Shown here one piece after another: positions 1 through 7,757 of a DNA stretch of 64,000 nucleotides; the first letter of the stretch is position 1, and each line of letters starts with the position of its first letter. The notes beneath the pieces were generated by a model. It was given only the letters and a program-made list of their open reading frames with translations, was not told where the DNA came from and did no database searches. This DNA is from Thermoproteota archaeon (GTDB lineage Archaea; Thermoproteota; Thermoprotei_A; Sulfolobales; Ignisphaeraceae), in the NCBI GenBank assembly GCA_030550585.1, contig JAUQPB010000001.1, forward strand, positions 1 through 64,000, written 5' to 3'. The position numbers and the translations under genes were made by a program.

Positions 1-35
1 TGGAGGGCTACGACGAGCCAGCCAAGCTGGATCCA

Positions 36-805
36 CTTTCAATTCCATTTATCGGATTCTTCGGGGGGACAAGATGCCGGCGATCAGGGTGATGCCAGAG
101 AGCTTTCAATTCCATTTATTGGATTCATACACTGTGTCGGTTATGAGGAGCTACTTTGGTAGCGTATATGGCTTTCAATTCCATTTATTGGATTCCTGTA
201 GATGTCTGTTCCTAGGTCTGCGAGCTTTGCAAGTAGGACCTTTCAATTCCATTTATCGGATTCCACAACACCACTCATAGCATTCATAGTCAGGTTTATC
301 ATGGAATCTTTCAATTCCATTTATCGGATTCGGAAAACCTGCCGAAAATTGTGAGCGAGGCTGTAAGCATCTGCAGAACACTTTCAATTCCATTTATAGG
401 ATTCTTCGTCGCTTAGGTGCCAGTCCTCGTCGAGCTCGTAAATGATGAACTTTCAATTCCATTTATCGGATTCTTGTATCGGGCTATGTAGCAGTAGACA
501 AAACAGTCTATGACAACTTTCAATTCCATTTATCGGATTCCGATGATCATGGCAACGACAATACACACTTTATGCAGAAGAACTTTCAATTCCATTTATC
601 GGATTCCCCGCAAGAACTTGAGTTAAAGTTGAATTTCGGCAGATTAGAACTTTCAATTCCATTTATCGGATTCCTTTGAAGCCATGCTAAGATCTCTTAT
701 TGTCGATAGGATCGCCTTTCAATTCCATTTATTGGATTCAAAACCAAATTTGTTGACGACCCATTTTCAGAGGAGCTTATGCTTTCAATTCCATTTATTG
801 GATTC
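36..805 (-). CRISPR. CRISPR array, 12 repeats, continues beyond the window start
   Basis: Twelve 24-nt repeats start at 36, 103, 172, 240, 308, 381, 450, 517, 583, 650, 716 and 782. On the + strand each begins CTTTCAATTCCATTTAT and ends GGATTC. Spacers are 42 to 49 nt and unrelated to one another. The minus-strand repeat ends ATTGAAAG, the 8-nt crRNA 5' handle known from crenarchaeal type I-A/III systems, so transcription is inferred to run leftward with the leader on the right. Base 18 of the repeat varies: C in seven copies, T in copies 2, 3, 11 and 12, A in copy 6. Bases 1-35 are part of another spacer, so the array runs off the left edge. No cas gene lies in the window. Confidence 0.98.
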
Positions 806-1100
806 TGTGCTTGGTTCTCTTGTTTGAGAGTCTCCATTTGCGGATTCGAAGCAGTTCAATATACTATGTGTTGAATCTGGTATAAAAGCTTTTAAGCAAA
901 TTAGCGTTAATCGCCATGCGATTGCCATAAAACATCAATGATCTGAAGAGACCATAGCTGCAATACAGCTATTGCAATGAACACCATAAAGAGTTTTGAG
1001 AAGGAGTTGACAAAATTGCATACACAGAGATTGTTCTCACGAAGTGATAAAAGCTTTTAAAGCCCTTAAATATCTTTGCAAACCCAGCACTGCATGTACA
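806..1100 (-). promoter_or_regulatory. Probable CRISPR leader
   Basis: AT-rich, gene-free DNA next to the last full repeat, on the side expected for the leader given the ATTGAAAG handle. It holds TTTAAA/TTTATA-like minus-strand TATA candidates around 885-895 and 1050-1070. A partial repeat, TCCATTT-GCGGATTC with one base missing, lies at 833-847, 27 nt outside the last true repeat. The boundary on the right is a guess. Confidence 0.5.
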
Positions 1101-1950
1101 GAATATGGAAAGAGATGAAAGATTTAAAACTCTATTGTTTTGTGTGGACTGGAAACCTATGTGGCTTGGGACTTTGTTTTTAGAAAGTTTTTGTTGTGTT
1201 CTCTCTTTCTAGATGTTTTGCACAATCTATAGGCCTTGAAATCAGCGTCATTGGTGTAGAGGTTTGTTTGATGAAAATGGTTTTGTCTGATGCTCGGCTG
1301 GCTACAGGTTTTAGTAGCATCTTTTCTTTGTGGCAATGGCTCTTTGCATATTGTTGTTTTTAGCTGGATTAGCATTCTCTATGAGGACACCCATGGCTTT
1401 CCTACGCTATCTATAGACTATTGCAAGGGGCCTCTTCTCAAAGGGCATACCGATTATCTATTGCTAGGCTTGTGTGGAGTGTTGTCTCAGCTGGCAATGA
1501 TGTGACTCTCTTCGCTCTAAGCCATAGTTTGTAGCAAATCTTCTACCTATTTGCTATCCACCTGGGTTTGAGCATTCACTACAACACATTCTACAGCTCC
1601 ATCAGCAGGCCGACAGCTGCAAACCATTTTTCAATTATCTGGCACTGGAAAACGCAGCCGAAACCTATAAGATCTTGGAGTGTGAAGAGTTGCTGGAGTG
1701 GCGCTAGATCCGAGCAGCCTCGTCGCGGATCTGTCCGACGACACTCACTATCCGCTGCCCCGTCCCTGCTCTACAAATTGTTTTCGAAGCGTGTAAGCAG
1801 CGGGGCCAAGCTCTTGGGCTTTCGTGCTTATATCTGTGGAAGAGGAGGTGGGGGCAAGGCAGCCTCTTAGACAATATGCAACTACAATACCGTTGTTTGT
1901 CATATATTATAGAACTGTTTTGGAGACGAATTCTCAACTCCTTTTTGAGC
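1101..1950. other. Stretch without a recognisable gene
   Basis: Short open frames exist on both strands (for example 1157-1375 minus and 1290-1505 plus), but none has a promoter, a ribosome site or a recognisable protein. The part at 1690-1860 is richer in G+C and contains the inverted repeat GATCCG/CGGATC around 1707-1731, so an untranslated RNA or an old gene remnant is possible. I cannot name one. Confidence 0.4.
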
Positions 1951-1951
1951 G

Positions 1952-1965
1952 ATACATATATATAC
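1952..1965 (+). promoter_or_regulatory. TATA box for the DUF6345 gene
   Basis: ATACATATATATACC-type box whose centre lies about 25 nt before the ATG at 1983. This is the spacing expected for a leaderless crenarchaeal transcript, and it decides the start of the following gene. Confidence 0.6.
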
Positions 1966-1982
1966 CCCCACTGAATAGTAGT

Positions 1983-2882
1983 ATGCTTGGTGGCGTGGAA
2001 ATGGGTAAGGTCCATAAACCATTCATTGTGCTATTCATAACCGCGGTGTTGTCTCTGGCAATAGCTTTGCCAGCACCGTTGATCACAGTTCGTGCAGCAA
2101 ATCCCAGTGTCACAGATTCAGATAATGGTGTGTGGAGTGTGGGTGCAATGTATATAAATGCCTATAGTAGTTGCCAATGCTCGGCAAATGACCTCCAATG
2201 CTGTGACGATGCCGCATCCTATATACTTACACTCCCTGGCTTCAGACAAGGCTTTCTGCTAGCTGACGGAGCTGTCACGGATTTGGCACTAATAGACAAA
2301 ACCTATGGAGGGGCTGACGATGTTTATGCCGATAGCGTCGACCTCCTTCTATTTGCTGGTCATGGAGATGTAGACAATTTGTATGTATGTAACTCGAGGT
2401 TCGGCTGTTGTGTCACACCTTCTATGATGCGTCTTGGAGACAAGGATTTGGAGTGGTTCATAGTAGATTCCTGCAAGGCGTTGAAGAGTATGTATGATGA
2501 TTTGATCAACTCCCCGTGGATTAAAGCGTTCAAGGGGTTGCATGCTGTAGCCGGTTTTGCAACAACGGTACCTGATGTCGATGCCACATATGTATGCATC
2601 TTCTCATGGTGTTTCAGAACGGGCTACGCATGTGGGTTGAGAGAGAAATACTTTGTCAATTATTTCTCAAGCGGCGAAACCTTTGCTACAGCATGGCTCA
2701 AAGCTACAAAAGAAGCTCTTAGCTACGTAGGCTTTGAGGAACCAATTATATCGTGTGTCTTCGGCCCTTGGGACGACAAAACACAGAGTTATGGCATTTA
2801 CGATGCTCCATACAAAGGATATCTAACAAATGATGTGTATAGCCCGGTGTACTTCATGGGCATGTGCACGACCATTGGCTAG
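1983..2882 (+). CDS. Secreted DUF6345-type protein with caspase-like His/Cys motifs
   Basis: About 299 residues. The start at 1983 fits the TATA box; ATG 2001, preceded by GGTGG, is an alternative. A signal peptide or anchor helix (VLFITAVLSLAIALPAPL) is followed by a Cys-rich extracellular part. The motifs LLLFAGHGD, then WFIVDSCKAL, then FKGLHAVAGFATT match the pattern I know from DUF6345 and resemble the His-Gly and Asp-x-Cys strands of clan CD (caspase/gingipain-like) peptidases. Proteolytic activity is an inference and substrates are unknown. Several Cys pairs (CQCSANDLQCC) suggest disulfides outside the cell. The gene lies 17 nt before the next gene and is probably co-transcribed with it. 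Confidence 0.75.
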   Translation: MLGGVEMGKVHKPFIVLFITAVLSLAIALPAPLITVRAANPSVTDSDNGVWSVGAMYINAYSSCQCSANDLQCCDDAASYILTLPGFRQGFLLADGAVTDLALIDKTYGGADDVYADSVDLLLFAGHGDVDNLYVCNSRFGCCVTPSMMRLGDKDLEWFIVDSCKALKSMYDDLINSPWIKAFKGLHAVAGFATTVPDVDATYVCIFSWCFRTGYACGLREKYFVNYFSSGETFATAWLKATKEALSYVGFEEPIISCVFGPWDDKTQSYGIYDAPYKGYLTNDVYSPVYFMGMCTTIG

Positions 2883-2899
2883 ATATGGTGGGTGGGCCC

Positions 2900-4324
2900 A
2901 TGAGAAGACTCCTAACATTTGCACTTATAGCCGTGGTCGCCATATCGATTATCCTAGTTGTCCTGAACAAAGCTGGCTTTAACCAAGAGCAGGGAGTTGT
3001 TATAGCAGTTCAGGACCCCACATACAATTTTGTGAAGATAAAGCAGCAAAGTTTCTATATACTCCAGGTAGATGAAATGAGTTTAGATGAGGACTTTGCC
3101 AAGGACCTTGGTGCTGCGCTGAACATCAGTATAGACAAGTCGTTTTGTTCGCAGGGTTCTCCAACTGTGTGTAGAAAGTATGACAGTGTCAATAGGTTTG
3201 AACATGTGCTGAAGTTTGATAGGCTGGGGAGGATCGAATACTATATCAACTGGCTATCCCCGGAGATACCCTTGGTGCCGGGTAGAGAGCCTCCAGCGAT
3301 TGCTCAAATAGATGAGAGTAGGGCTGTAGATATTGCTACAAGGGTTTTAAGAGAAGTGTCTCTGGTGTTAAGTAGAAGAGGGTTTAACGTTAGTGGATGG
3401 AGCTTTAATCCAGTTTACAAGAATGTTTCAATGGAATTCATATTTGCCGATGTTGAGAAAGGTGTTGCATATAAAATCCCTGGGAGAGTGCAGGTGGTGT
3501 TCAATGCTAGCTATGCAGGCATCCCAGTAATGGGGCGGTACTACGTTGAGATATCACTCTACAGCCTGAAGCCCGTGGATCTAGAACTCGACATGTTTAA
3601 CTTTAGACCTGTAAAAAAGATTGACTCAAAAAACGTTCTCCCAGTCGATGCAGCTATAAAGAAGCACATCAATATGTCACTAGTTAGAATTGTGGCTAAA
3701 AGAGATGTAAAGGTATTGAATGTAACGCACATCGACATGGTTTACAACATAGTTAATGTGGGTGGCAAGGTATATGCCATTCCATTCTATAAAATCAGGC
3801 TCCTCGGAATAAACGCCACATTCTATGTGCCAATAGCTGAGGATGAGGCATTGCAAGAGATATCGAAAAAGATGGCTGAGCAGCAACAGAAAATCGAGAA
3901 AATTGTTATTGATCCAAAGAATGTGAATAGAATTGTTATAAAGGCTAGAAACAACAATACCGGCGAAATAAGTGTGGTGACCGTGGTGGAGCCGCAGCTC
4001 ATAGAAAAGATAGTAAATAGTGTGGCAGACACAATCGCTTCAAAGATAGCAGAAGGCAATTTCAACATCACCCTCAGCGAAGATGAGGCGTCTACACTTC
4101 TAAACAAATCCGATAGCTACATCTTGATAGAGCTGAAAAACCCGATTGTAGCTAAAGCTGGCATCGACCCAGTAGAAAAGATTCTGACAGCTGACATCAC
4201 TACCAGTGTATCTGAATCCGATACAGGGACAGCTAGCAAAATAGATATGTATACATGTTTAAAGACTGTACACGGCAACTGGGTATGTGCGCTTCGCAGC
4301 CTACTTATATATCCTAGACACTAA
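2900..4324 (+). CDS. Membrane-anchored extracellular protein, function unknown
   Basis: About 474 residues from ATG 2900, chosen because GGTGGG lies just upstream; an in-frame ATG at 2864 would overlap the previous gene. One N-terminal membrane helix (LLTFALIAVVAISIILVVL) is followed by a long exposed region with many N-x-S/T sites. The middle part contains a PepSY-like stretch (DESRAVDIATRVLREVS), but this is a weak resemblance. Two Cys near residues 85-95 and two near the C terminus could pair. It follows the DUF6345 gene closely on the same strand, so the two probably work together at the cell surface. I do not recognise a family. Confidence 0.75.
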   Translation: MRRLLTFALIAVVAISIILVVLNKAGFNQEQGVVIAVQDPTYNFVKIKQQSFYILQVDEMSLDEDFAKDLGAALNISIDKSFCSQGSPTVCRKYDSVNRFEHVLKFDRLGRIEYYINWLSPEIPLVPGREPPAIAQIDESRAVDIATRVLREVSLVLSRRGFNVSGWSFNPVYKNVSMEFIFADVEKGVAYKIPGRVQVVFNASYAGIPVMGRYYVEISLYSLKPVDLELDMFNFRPVKKIDSKNVLPVDAAIKKHINMSLVRIVAKRDVKVLNVTHIDMVYNIVNVGGKVYAIPFYKIRLLGINATFYVPIAEDEALQEISKKMAEQQQKIEKIVIDPKNVNRIVIKARNNNTGEISVVTVVEPQLIEKIVNSVADTIASKIAEGNFNITLSEDEASTLLNKSDSYILIELKNPIVAKAGIDPVEKILTADITTSVSESDTGTASKIDMYTCLKTVHGNWVCALRSLLIYPRH

Positions 4325-4357
4325 TATAATTGAATATATTTTTACATTCATTAACCT

Positions 4358-4445
4358 GACAGCGGGTTCTGCAGACCCTAGCCCCCGGCCTTCGGCTATG
4401 GTGGAGGCTGTGTCCGGCCATGTCTTCCCAGAGACATAGCTGTTG
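4358..4445 (+). ncRNA. Candidate structured RNA between convergent genes
   Basis: A G+C-rich island in AT-rich intergenic DNA. It can form at least three stems on either strand: GGGT/ACCC at 4364-4378, a compound stem AGCC/GGCT at 4380-4409 with an inner GCC-TTC-GGC tip, and a 9-pair stem with one C-A mismatch at 4417-4425/4432-4440 (ATGTCT/AGACAT core). A TATA-like AATATATTT lies upstream on the + strand. No C/D boxes are present. An H/ACA-like or other small RNA is possible, and a terminator for the two convergent genes is the alternative. Confidence 0.3.
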
Positions 4446-4474
4446 GCATGAGTTGAAAGAAATTTTGGATTGGT

Positions 4475-4861
4475 TTAAGGGAATTCACAGCCTGCTGTGT
4501 AGGCCCTTAGCACATCTCTTATACTGATTATGCCAAGCAGCCTATTATACTCGTCTACCACAGGCATGTGTCTAATACCCTTTTCAAGCATTTTTATTGC
4601 TATTGCGGCAATGTTGTCTGTTGGATATGCCGAAATAACATTTGTTGTCATAACATTTTTTATTGGTGTGTTTATGTCTATGCCTAGAGCCACCACCTTC
4701 ACAAGATCCCTCTCTGTAAATATTCCGATAACTCTATTGCTTTCATCTACAATCAGTACGCTACCTATGTTTTTCTCGCTCATGATCTTCGCCACATCCT
4801 TTATGCTTGCTTCGGCGCTTGCCGTAACAACTTCAGTTCTCATAATATCTTTTACACTCAT
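4475..4861 (-). CDS. Two-CBS-domain protein
   Basis: 128 residues made almost entirely of a tandem pair of CBS domains (about residues 7-62 and 70-125), recognised from MRTEVVTASAEASIKDVAKIM, IGSVLIVDE, GIFTERDLVKVVA and the second copy MTTNVISAYPTDN, IRHMPVVDE, LLGIISIRDVLRA. Such stand-alone pairs bind adenosine nucleotides and act as energy or ligand sensors. No fused effector domain is present, so the partner is unknown. It is a single gene, convergent with the gene ending at 4324. Confidence 0.93.
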   Translation of the reverse strand: MSVKDIMRTEVVTASAEASIKDVAKIMSEKNIGSVLIVDESNRVIGIFTERDLVKVVALGIDINTPIKNVMTTNVISAYPTDNIAAIAIKMLEKGIRHMPVVDEYNRLLGIISIRDVLRAYTAGCEFP

Positions 4862-5328
4862 TTTATCTCACCAACTCGATATTTTAGCTACACTCGTCTA
4901 TAAGCTTATATCTGGAAATAGACAAACAATGTTTTAGCGCATTTAGCTAGCCTCTAAATCATTACTCAAACAAGTTACATTGTTAGACCATATCTTTGAG
5001 AATCGTGTATTGCAAGGTGTTTTGGCTTTTTGTGTTCGAATCTTTCTTGGGGTGCTTTATAGCTGGTCTATAATTGCTTTGTCTATAGGGTACAAATTAG
5101 ATTTGTTGACAGGCTCTTGTAGAGAACCTTTATTACTTATGTTGCAAAATGACCTATGGATAATAGGGTCGATGGTCAGAGCCATGGCTCTAGCATGCAT
5201 TGGTGCATGCAGTTCTAGAGGGTCTTGTGTGACAGATGTGGAGGTCGTTTCACTCGATTCACCGAATTTGGGGGTTCAGACTGGTTTTGCTAGCTATGTA
5301 GATAAGAGGCGTTTTCTCCTGTCTTGGG
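4862..5328. other. Intergenic region with a strong hairpin at 5188-5220
   Basis: A frame open from 4980 to 5354 on the + strand gives an unlikely, unrecognised protein and is not called. At 5188-5220 lies an inverted repeat: CTCTA 5188-5192 with TAGAG 5216-5220, and GCATGCA 5193-5199 with TGCATGC 5204-5210 around a TTGG loop. A GCCATGGC palindrome abuts it. Its place about 110 nt before the radical SAM start suggests an RNA leader structure or operator. Confidence 0.4.
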
Positions 5329-6846
5329 GTGGTTGTTTTGGGTGGATCTGGTGAGAGGAGTGGTATTGGAGCTCTGTTGGCCGGTGTTAGACTGCTGTTC
5401 AACAACCCTATTGCGCGTGCTATTCTGAGGGCGGCTACAGCTGAGTCTTGTTGCATGTATGGGGATAGATGTGTAAGCGCTTCTGCGATATACCATGCCC
5501 TGTCTATGTATGTTGGCGAGAATGTTGTATGCCCTGTCGCAACTAGGTTTGTGGGGGCAATAATCGATGGCATTATAGATGTTGGTGTGAAGCTTCTTAG
5601 AGGCAGAGAGGAGGATGTTGTCGAAGCCCTTAAAGACCCTGCTGTAAGACGTGGTGTTGCAACTGTGTTGAAGGGACTGGGGCTATACGGTGTGACAGTC
5701 CCACAGAAACTGCCGGCACCGTTCATGATAGTGTGGAACTTCACCAACATGTGCAACCTTAGATGCAAACACTGTTACCAGAGAGCCGACAAGCCACTGC
5801 CAAATGAGCTTAGCTTGAAGGAGAAGATCATGGTCGTTGACCAGCTCGACAAAGCTGGCGTTGCAGCAATAGCTTTGAGTGGTGGAGAGCCAACAATACA
5901 CCCACACTTCTATATAGTGCTACACGAAATAGCTTCGAGGGGTATGTACACAGCTGTTGCAACAAATGGGTGGGCCTTCGCAGATATGGAGAGAATTGAG
6001 AAGGCAAAGAAGCTTGGGCTAAGATATGTCGAGGTCTCTGTCGACAGCGCAAATCCTGTGAAACACGACGAGTTTAGAGGGGTTAGAGGCTCGTGGGAAA
6101 GAGCTGTCAAAGCACTTGAGAACGCTGTGAAGCTGGGGCTGAACCACGCCATGGCCGTCACAATAACTAAGATGAACATCGACGAGGTTGACGATATTCT
6201 CGACCTTGCTGAGAGCATTGGCGTTAAAAGGGTTGTCTTCTTCAATTTTGTGCCGACTGGGAGAGGAGAGGAGAACAAACACCTTGACCTAGATCCAATA
6301 GAAAGAGAGGAGTTTCTCAGAACAATATATAGAGAAATGGGTAGGAGAAAGCTGGAGATACTGAGCACAGCACCACAATATGGGAGGGTAGCTCTACAGC
6401 TAAGCGGGGGGAGAAGCATGGCACCAACACACTTCTATGTAGGTGGCGACCCAGTGGTAAAGGCAGTCGCAGAGTTTGTTGGTGGCTGTGGGGCTGGGAG
6501 GATATATGCAGGGCTCCAGCCAGACGGAACGCTCACACCATGTGTATTCATGCCGATACCCGTAGGCAACCTGAGGGAAAGGCCATTCTGGGAAATCTGG
6601 GAGAACACCCCACTATTCAAAGCATTGAGAGATAGAGACAGGCTCAAAGGGTTCTGCTCAAAATGTCCATACAGAAACGTGTGCGGAGGGTGTAGAGCAA
6701 GAGCATACGCATATTTCGGAGACCCACTAGCACCCGACCCAGGATGCATATACAACATGAGGTACTGGAAAGAGATAGCTAGAGAGCCTCAGGAAAGTAG
6801 ACATCAATATCAGTTGTTGCAATTGAGCCCAAAAACGATATTGTAA
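5329..6846 (+). CDS. Radical SAM/SPASM-domain protein
   Basis: 505 residues from GTG 5329; a slightly later start is possible. After a helical N-terminal part of about 125 residues comes the radical SAM core with C-x3-C-x2-C (CNLRCKHC, near residues 142-149), the GGEP motif (LSGGEPTIHPHF) and a C-terminal SPASM/twitch region with Cys in CGAGRIYAG, LTPC, CSKCPYRNVCGGC and DPGC, enough for auxiliary 4Fe-4S clusters. Family members modify peptides or make haem, PQQ and tungstopterin cofactors. The fit to AhbC/AhbD/PqqE-like archaeal proteins is general and the substrate cannot be told. It stands alone, with no small peptide gene seen next to it. Confidence 0.88.
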   Translation: MVVLGGSGERSGIGALLAGVRLLFNNPIARAILRAATAESCCMYGDRCVSASAIYHALSMYVGENVVCPVATRFVGAIIDGIIDVGVKLLRGREEDVVEALKDPAVRRGVATVLKGLGLYGVTVPQKLPAPFMIVWNFTNMCNLRCKHCYQRADKPLPNELSLKEKIMVVDQLDKAGVAAIALSGGEPTIHPHFYIVLHEIASRGMYTAVATNGWAFADMERIEKAKKLGLRYVEVSVDSANPVKHDEFRGVRGSWERAVKALENAVKLGLNHAMAVTITKMNIDEVDDILDLAESIGVKRVVFFNFVPTGRGEENKHLDLDPIEREEFLRTIYREMGRRKLEILSTAPQYGRVALQLSGGRSMAPTHFYVGGDPVVKAVAEFVGGCGAGRIYAGLQPDGTLTPCVFMPIPVGNLRERPFWEIWENTPLFKALRDRDRLKGFCSKCPYRNVCGGCRARAYAYFGDPLAPDPGCIYNMRYWKEIAREPQESRHQYQLLQLSPKTIL

Positions 6847-6930
6847 AAACCCTCTATACAGCACCATCAGCATCTAAACCCATATCCTATAAATAAATTT
6901 TTTAGGTACTTAATCATATTACATACCTGT

Positions 6931-7593
6931 GTGGATATTGCTATGCAACCAGATTTTGTAGAGGCCCTAACCATTTTATCTATCCTAGTACCTATTCTAT
7001 CGACTCTTGGCGGCATTACCTACTGGCTTGGCAAGAAATTTGCAGAAATAGACCACAGGTTTAGAGAGATAGACCATAGGTTCAAAGAGATAGACAGAAG
7101 ATTTGAGGAAATAGACAAGAGATTTGAAGAGATAGACAAGAGGTTTAGAGATATCGATGAGAGATTCAAAGAGATGGAAAAGAAGTTTGATGAGCTTAAG
7201 GGATACATAGACATGCGGATTACTAGACTTGGAGAAGCATTTAGATCCTATCAAGAGTTTTTCATTGAGTATCTAGCATCACAAGATCTGTTAAAGCCTC
7301 TTGAGGCATCTATGCTGAAAAACGAGGCTATGAGGATAATTAGGCTTGCTACCCCCAATCCAATATCAAAAGAGGAGTGGAGAAGGATAAAAGAGCTTCT
7401 AGAAAAAGACGAGCTAACACTTGAAGAGGCTCTCGAACTTAGAGAACTTGCTAGAAAGGTAACCGATGAATATGGTGAAAGACCAGAGGCTTGGAAGTTA
7501 CATGCATACGCCTCTTTAATGGTCGGATACGCTTTGAGAAAGATGAGGAAAGAGGAAGAGAAAAGGAAACAGGAAGAGAAGAAAGGCGGGTAG
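6931..7593 (+). CDS. Membrane-anchored coiled-coil protein (copy 1)
   Basis: 220 residues from GTG 6931 (ATG 6943 is an alternative). An N-terminal membrane helix (ALTILSILVPILSTLGGITYWLG) is followed by eight or so tandem heptads of the type EIDxRFx, forming a long charged coiled coil, then a helical C-terminal domain ending in a KEEEKRKQEEKK tail. Such proteins are common in crenarchaea, often in several copies, with unknown role. The heptad DNA is nearly identical to that in the gene at 9341. A further 30 codons are open in the same frame after the TAG stop. Confidence 0.85.
   Translation: MDIAMQPDFVEALTILSILVPILSTLGGITYWLGKKFAEIDHRFREIDHRFKEIDRRFEEIDKRFEEIDKRFRDIDERFKEMEKKFDELKGYIDMRITRLGEAFRSYQEFFIEYLASQDLLKPLEASMLKNEAMRIIRLATPNPISKEEWRRIKELLEKDELTLEEALELRELARKVTDEYGERPEAWKLHAYASLMVGYALRKMRKEEEKRKQEEKKGG
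7087..7179 (+). repeat. 93-nt direct repeat shared with 9458-9550
   Basis: The heptad-coding stretch is identical base for base over 93 nt to 9458-9550 (constant offset 2371). The identity spans synonymous positions while the flanking gene parts have diverged. This points to recent gene conversion or duplication between the two coiled-coil genes. Confidence 0.9.
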
Positions 7594-7686
7594 AACCTAA
7601 AACTTATTGTAGTACTTGTTATTGGCAACAATGCTGTTTTGAAAAAGGATGAACTGCTTCAAAAACTTTACGAAGCTAACCAATAA
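7594..7686 (+). other. In-frame open tail after the TAG stop of the coiled-coil gene
   Basis: After TAG 7591-7593 the same frame stays open for 30 codons and ends at TAA 7684. It would add NLKLIVVLVIGNNAVLKKDE and a further LLQKLYEANQ. The amino acid make-up looks protein-like, but no independent start or family is seen. It could be a lost C-terminal extension, a remnant of another gene, or chance. Confidence 0.25.
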
Positions 7687-7757
7687 AAATTTCATTTGTA
7701 GAGAAATGTTCAATCTCAATAAAAATAAGGTGTTTTTGGTGCAGTACAAAATATGAT

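Noticed and set aside
74-280. Open frame across the CRISPR array
   Set aside because: It is made of translated repeats and spacers; repeated FQFHLLDS segments show it is an artefact.
1268-1290. TTGATGA, 12 nt, CTGA: half of a C/D box RNA
   Set aside because: No second box pair on either side, so chance is likely.
1157-1505. Open frames on both strands right of the CRISPR leader
   Set aside because: No promoter, ribosome site or recognisable protein; they overlap on opposite strands.
4980-5354. 124-codon frame before the radical SAM gene
   Set aside because: Unlikely composition, no family, runs through the hairpin and overlaps the radical SAM start.
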